This document shows positions 9,275 to 12,051 of a stretch of 12,051 nucleotides of DNA, in pieces (the stretch's first letter is position 1; every line of letters starts with the position of its first letter). The notes beneath the pieces were generated by a model. It did no database searches, was not told the DNA's origin, and worked only from the letters and a program-made list of their open reading frames with translations. The stretch spans positions 1 to 12,051 of the forward strand of contig JNEM01015970.1 of assembly GCA_000697335.1 (NCBI GenBank), read 5' to 3'. This stretch comes from Conidiobolus incongruus B7586. Taxonomy: Eukaryota; Entomophthoromycota; Entomophthoromycetes; Entomophthorales; Conidiobolaceae. The position numbers and the translations under genes were made by a program.

Positions 9275-10515
9275 TTAAACTTGGAACTTGAAGTAATCTT
9301 CATCGAAGTGGTGAATTCTAACGTAACCATCTTCTCCACCGCTGGAGAATCCCTTACCGTCGGGACGTACGGCAATTGTATTGATAGGACCGAAATGACC
9401 TCTGACGCGTCCGATTTCTTCGGCTAGGATCTTTTCGTAGAAACGGCACTCGAACTTACCGGCGCGTAATGAAGTAGTTGTAACGTTCATAGCTTCTTGA
9501 CCACCTCCAACGATGACCTAAATTGGATTTAGTATAAATATATATTAAATGATATTAAAATAAATATTACGAAATTTTGAACATTGGTGATACTGGCAGA
9601 GTTCAAGGGAGTATCAGTGGAGTAAGTTTTCAATAATTTGAGGGTATTGGATTCGTAAAGATTGGCAGTCTTATCTTTGGATGAGCAGATGAAATAGCTC
9701 TTGTCGTCGGAGAATTGAATATCAGTAATAGCTCCCCAGTGATCGTGAATCTTGGGTTCTAATTCACCAGTCTATACAATTGATATTAGTATTATGAATT
9801 GAATGTATGTTGAGGAGTTAAAATTACCTTCCAGTTCATCAAACTAACACTACCATCTTCATGACCGCAGACGATATATTTGTTGAGGTAACCCCAAGCG
9901 GCAACTGTGACTTTGGAGCCTTCGGGATTGAATACATGTAATGGTTCAGCAGATTCTAAATTTCGATTAGTAACAATTTAGGAATTTGAGAAAATACATG
10001 GAAATTACGTTGAGTAGGATCTTGAGTATTAATTTGATAAATAAAAACACCACCTGGATAACCCATACGACGTTCCGTAACGAATAAAACCATTTTACCA
10101 TCTTCGCTGAAGTTGGCCCTCTTGATAGCTGTCTTCTCTTCCCAAGTGTACAATAATTTACCAGTGCTGACTTCCCATAATCTGGCAGTATTATCAGCTG
10201 ATCCAGTAATACACAGAGTACAATCATCTAATCAAAATTAGTAAATTGCTACAAAAAAATATATCCTTGAAAGTTACCATTGACATCAATAGTCCAAATA
10301 GAACCTTGGTGACCGTTATAAGTACCCAAACGTTCTCCGTTATGAGAATACCAAACGTTAGCAACATTATCCTTAGCTACGGTAAATAATAAATCTCCGT
10401 CCTTATTGTACTTGATTTGAGTGAGTGGACGTGTATGACCTTGGAGTAAAATAGGACGCTAATCAATCGATTAATAAAAAAATTTTAAAGATCTTTAAAA
10501 TTTTTAAAATACCAT
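9275..10515 (-). CDS. TIF34: Translation initiation factor eIF3 subunit i (eIF3i / TIF34), six exons, complete
   Basis: eIF3i is a seven-bladed WD40 propeller in the cytoplasmic eIF3 complex, which binds eIF3b and eIF3g and helps load mRNA and scan for the start codon. Exons read right to left: 10513-10515, 10278-10458, 10009-10227, 9828-9955, 9571-9771, 9275-9517. Together they give 324 residues, against 325 in human. Visible hallmarks are [18 protein letters not shown] at 1-18, NGERLGTY at 41-48, [10 protein letters not shown] at 70-79, then [27 protein letters not shown] around 248-260, GHFGPINT at 284-291 and [13 protein letters not shown] near 303-315. Every splice keeps the frame. The start is fixed by the family N-terminus: exon 2 has an in-frame TAG just upstream, so Met must come from the three-base exon 1 (context AAAAATGG). 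All Gln codons read are CAA, and TAA at 9275 ends the protein where relatives end, so the code is standard. The closing residues look fungal. Symbol by homology to yeast. Confidence 0.96.
9518..9570 (-). other. Intron 5 of eIF3i
   Basis: A 53-nt phase-0 intron, donor GTAATA, acceptor TTTAG, with branch site TACTAAA at 9528-9534. It joins TNVQNF to [10 protein letters not shown], a conserved strand of the propeller. Confidence 0.9.
9772..9827 (-). other. Intron 4 of eIF3i
   Basis: A 56-nt phase-0 intron, donor GTAATT, acceptor TATAG, with branch site TACTAAT at 9785-9791, thirteen bases from the intron end. It joins MNWK to TGELEPK. Confidence 0.9.
9956..10008 (-). other. Intron 3 of eIF3i
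   Basis: A 53-nt phase-1 intron, donor GTAATT, acceptor TTTAG, with branch site TACTAAT at 9966-9972. Splicing splits a CAA codon and joins QDPTQ to SAEPLHVF, matching the DPTQQ-EP spacing in relatives. Unspliced, the exon 3 frame would run about 17 codons into the intron and stop at its TAG. Confidence 0.9.
10228..10277 (-). other. Intron 2 of eIF3i
   Basis: A 50-nt phase-1 intron, donor GTAACT, acceptor TTAG, with branch site TACTAAT at 10237-10243, nine bases from the intron end. Removal joins IDVN to [13 protein letters not shown] without a break in the WD40 blade. Confidence 0.9.
10459..10512 (-). other. Intron 1 of eIF3i, directly after the ATG
   Basis: A 54-nt phase-0 intron, GTATTT to TTAG, separating the initiator ATG (10513-10515) from codon 2 (CGT, Arg). 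Splicing gives M-RPILLQGH, the family's N-terminus. The branch site is weaker than in the other introns (ATTAATC is the best candidate). Confidence 0.88.
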
Positions 10516-12051
10516 TTTTCAATTATTTGAATTTATATATATAACAAAAATATTTTTTTTCTTACAAACAAGTTTAAATCTATAAATAAAATATTATATT
10601 TTATAAGAAAATATTTGTTAAATTCTTCTCAAAAATATATTTTATTGTAGTGGACTTTTTGATATATAGTAATTTATTGAGAATGATTAATTATTTTTTT
10701 TATTATTTAATTAATTTAATAATCAAATTATGGGATATTTATTATGATTTCTTTTTGATTAATGAATTAAAATGAGAAAATTTAATTATGAAATTTTGGG
10801 TCATGTTTTAGTTTTTAAAATTTTGATATGTAGTATACATTGACTTGTTTATAATATAAAGTGTATTATAATTTACAATAATTTACAACATAGCTCCTTA
10901 ATCAATCTATACATCTGTTTTTTAATCTTATTTCGAAATCTAAGTATTCTCAATATATATATATCCAAATAGTAATTGAAAATAAATGAACTTTATAAAA
11001 CCCACTACTCAACTATTATTAATTAAAATTAATTTATCAATTTATTTAATTATTATTACTCTCATAATTCAAAAACTATATATATTAGCTCTATTTTTTG
11101 TTTAATATATTCTAAATCATTCAGATTTGGGATTTTTGTAATAGATTTGACATTACACTGATAGGGTACTTTTTAAATAAGATTTGGCATAACATAATTT
11201 ACACCAAATGCATAATTTAATTAAAAATAAAAAAGTAAATTCATTTTACTTAATTGAATAAATTTATATTATTCTTTGAATATTACTAAAAATAAAAAAT
11301 CATTAAATTTAAAACTTTTTTATCTAGAAGACAATACAAAAAGTATTGAATTATGAATATTTTATATTGCTTATTAAAGAAAAGTACTTGATTTTTAATA
11401 ATTAAACTTTTGATAAAAATTCAATTAAATAAATCCTATAATATATTAATATAAAATGTTAATATATTTTAAAAAGTTTAGGGATACCAACTAATTATAG
11501 TTATTTCAAATACTTACTTATATCATAAAAGCTTATGTAGAATTAGTTCCAAACTTATTTGTTAATATTTTAATATATTATAAATAATTATTAATTCTAT
11601 ATTATATTATATATAATGATATAAATTATTGAATATATAGTTAATTCAAATACCAATAAATTTCTAGACTCAAAAACAATATATATAATGTCAAAATTTG
11701 ATTCATTTATATTATAATAATTAATTATTAAACTTAAAAAATTTGATACCTAAGAATTTATTAAATAATTTATAATTTCATAATTAAAATTTAATAATTA
11801 TATATAAATAAAAATCTAAACTAAATTTAATTTAAAAAAAATTATATTTGCTTATAGAATAAAAGAAATAAATATTAATAAAATAAGCTAAAGTCAAAGT
11901 TATATAGAATTTAATTTCTTAATTATATTCTATAAAATATTAAAATATTATACCGAAACATATATTTTCACTAATGAATTATTATAAAATATATAATTAA
12001 CTTGAAAATTAATAATAAAACTATAAAAATATTTTCAATATTTATTTTTAA
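10516..12051. other. Gene-free upstream flank of eIF3i
   Basis: This 1.5 kb must hold the 5' untranslated region and promoter of eIF3i. No coding region, RNA gene, repeat with defined ends or confident promoter motif was found; AT tracts make TATA-like strings meaningless here. CpA and TpG look ordinary, as in 7951-9274, which suggests unique host DNA rather than decayed repeats. Confidence 0.45.

Noticed and set aside
10009-10227. A separate 86-residue minus-strand open frame starting at 10227
   Set aside because: It is an out-of-frame shadow of eIF3i exon 3; the real frame gives conserved WD40 sequence.

Overview
The window reads as nuclear DNA of a very AT-rich fungus, in one intact housekeeping gene and a large transposon-bearing, gene-free block. 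The gene (minus strand, 9275-10515) encodes eIF3i/TIF34, the WD40 subunit of translation initiation factor 3, in six exons. Its introns are 50-56 nt, all GT-AG with a TAG 3' end, and four of five carry a yeast-type TACTAAT/TACTAAA branch site 9-13 nt before the acceptor. It uses CAA for every Gln codon I read, has no internal TAA/TAG, and ends in TAA exactly where the family ends. This points to the standard genetic code. A fungus is the best fit (short introns, strong branch site, fungal-looking C-terminus, RIP-like decay elsewhere), but I cannot name the phylum.

Layout: 1-1528 is a fold-back element with about 380-bp inverted arms, cut by the left window edge. 1529-5160 is AT-rich DNA with no supportable gene; it holds two exact copies of the 19-bp Tn5 mosaic end used in Nextera libraries, with an inverted 28-base scrap of local sequence between them, which is almost certainly a library/assembly artefact. 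5163-5263 is a third copy of the fold-back element's end, interrupted by a 1.57-kb Tc1-like transposon (5266-6838, TA target duplication, Sleeping Beauty-type IR/DR ends). 6841 to about 7950 is more AT-rich relic DNA. About 7950-9274 is intergenic DNA of visibly different dinucleotide make-up. Then comes the gene, and 10516-12051 is its gene-free upstream flank.

The most informative signal is in the Tc1 transposase. Its frame is collinear with the family over about 338 codons with no indel that I can see, yet carries 23 in-frame TAA/TAG and no TGA. At first sight this looks like a ciliate code with TAA/TAG = Gln. However, five of the TAA/TAG codons sit at conserved Trp positions, the first catalytic Asp is Asn, and SPDLNPIE reads SFNFNLIE. 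All of these are C-to-T or G-to-A changes. The two ends of the element, and the two arms of the fold-back element, also differ mostly by such transitions, often CpA/TpG to TpA. Repeat-induced point mutation or a similar repeat-directed C-to-T process explains this better than a reassigned code.
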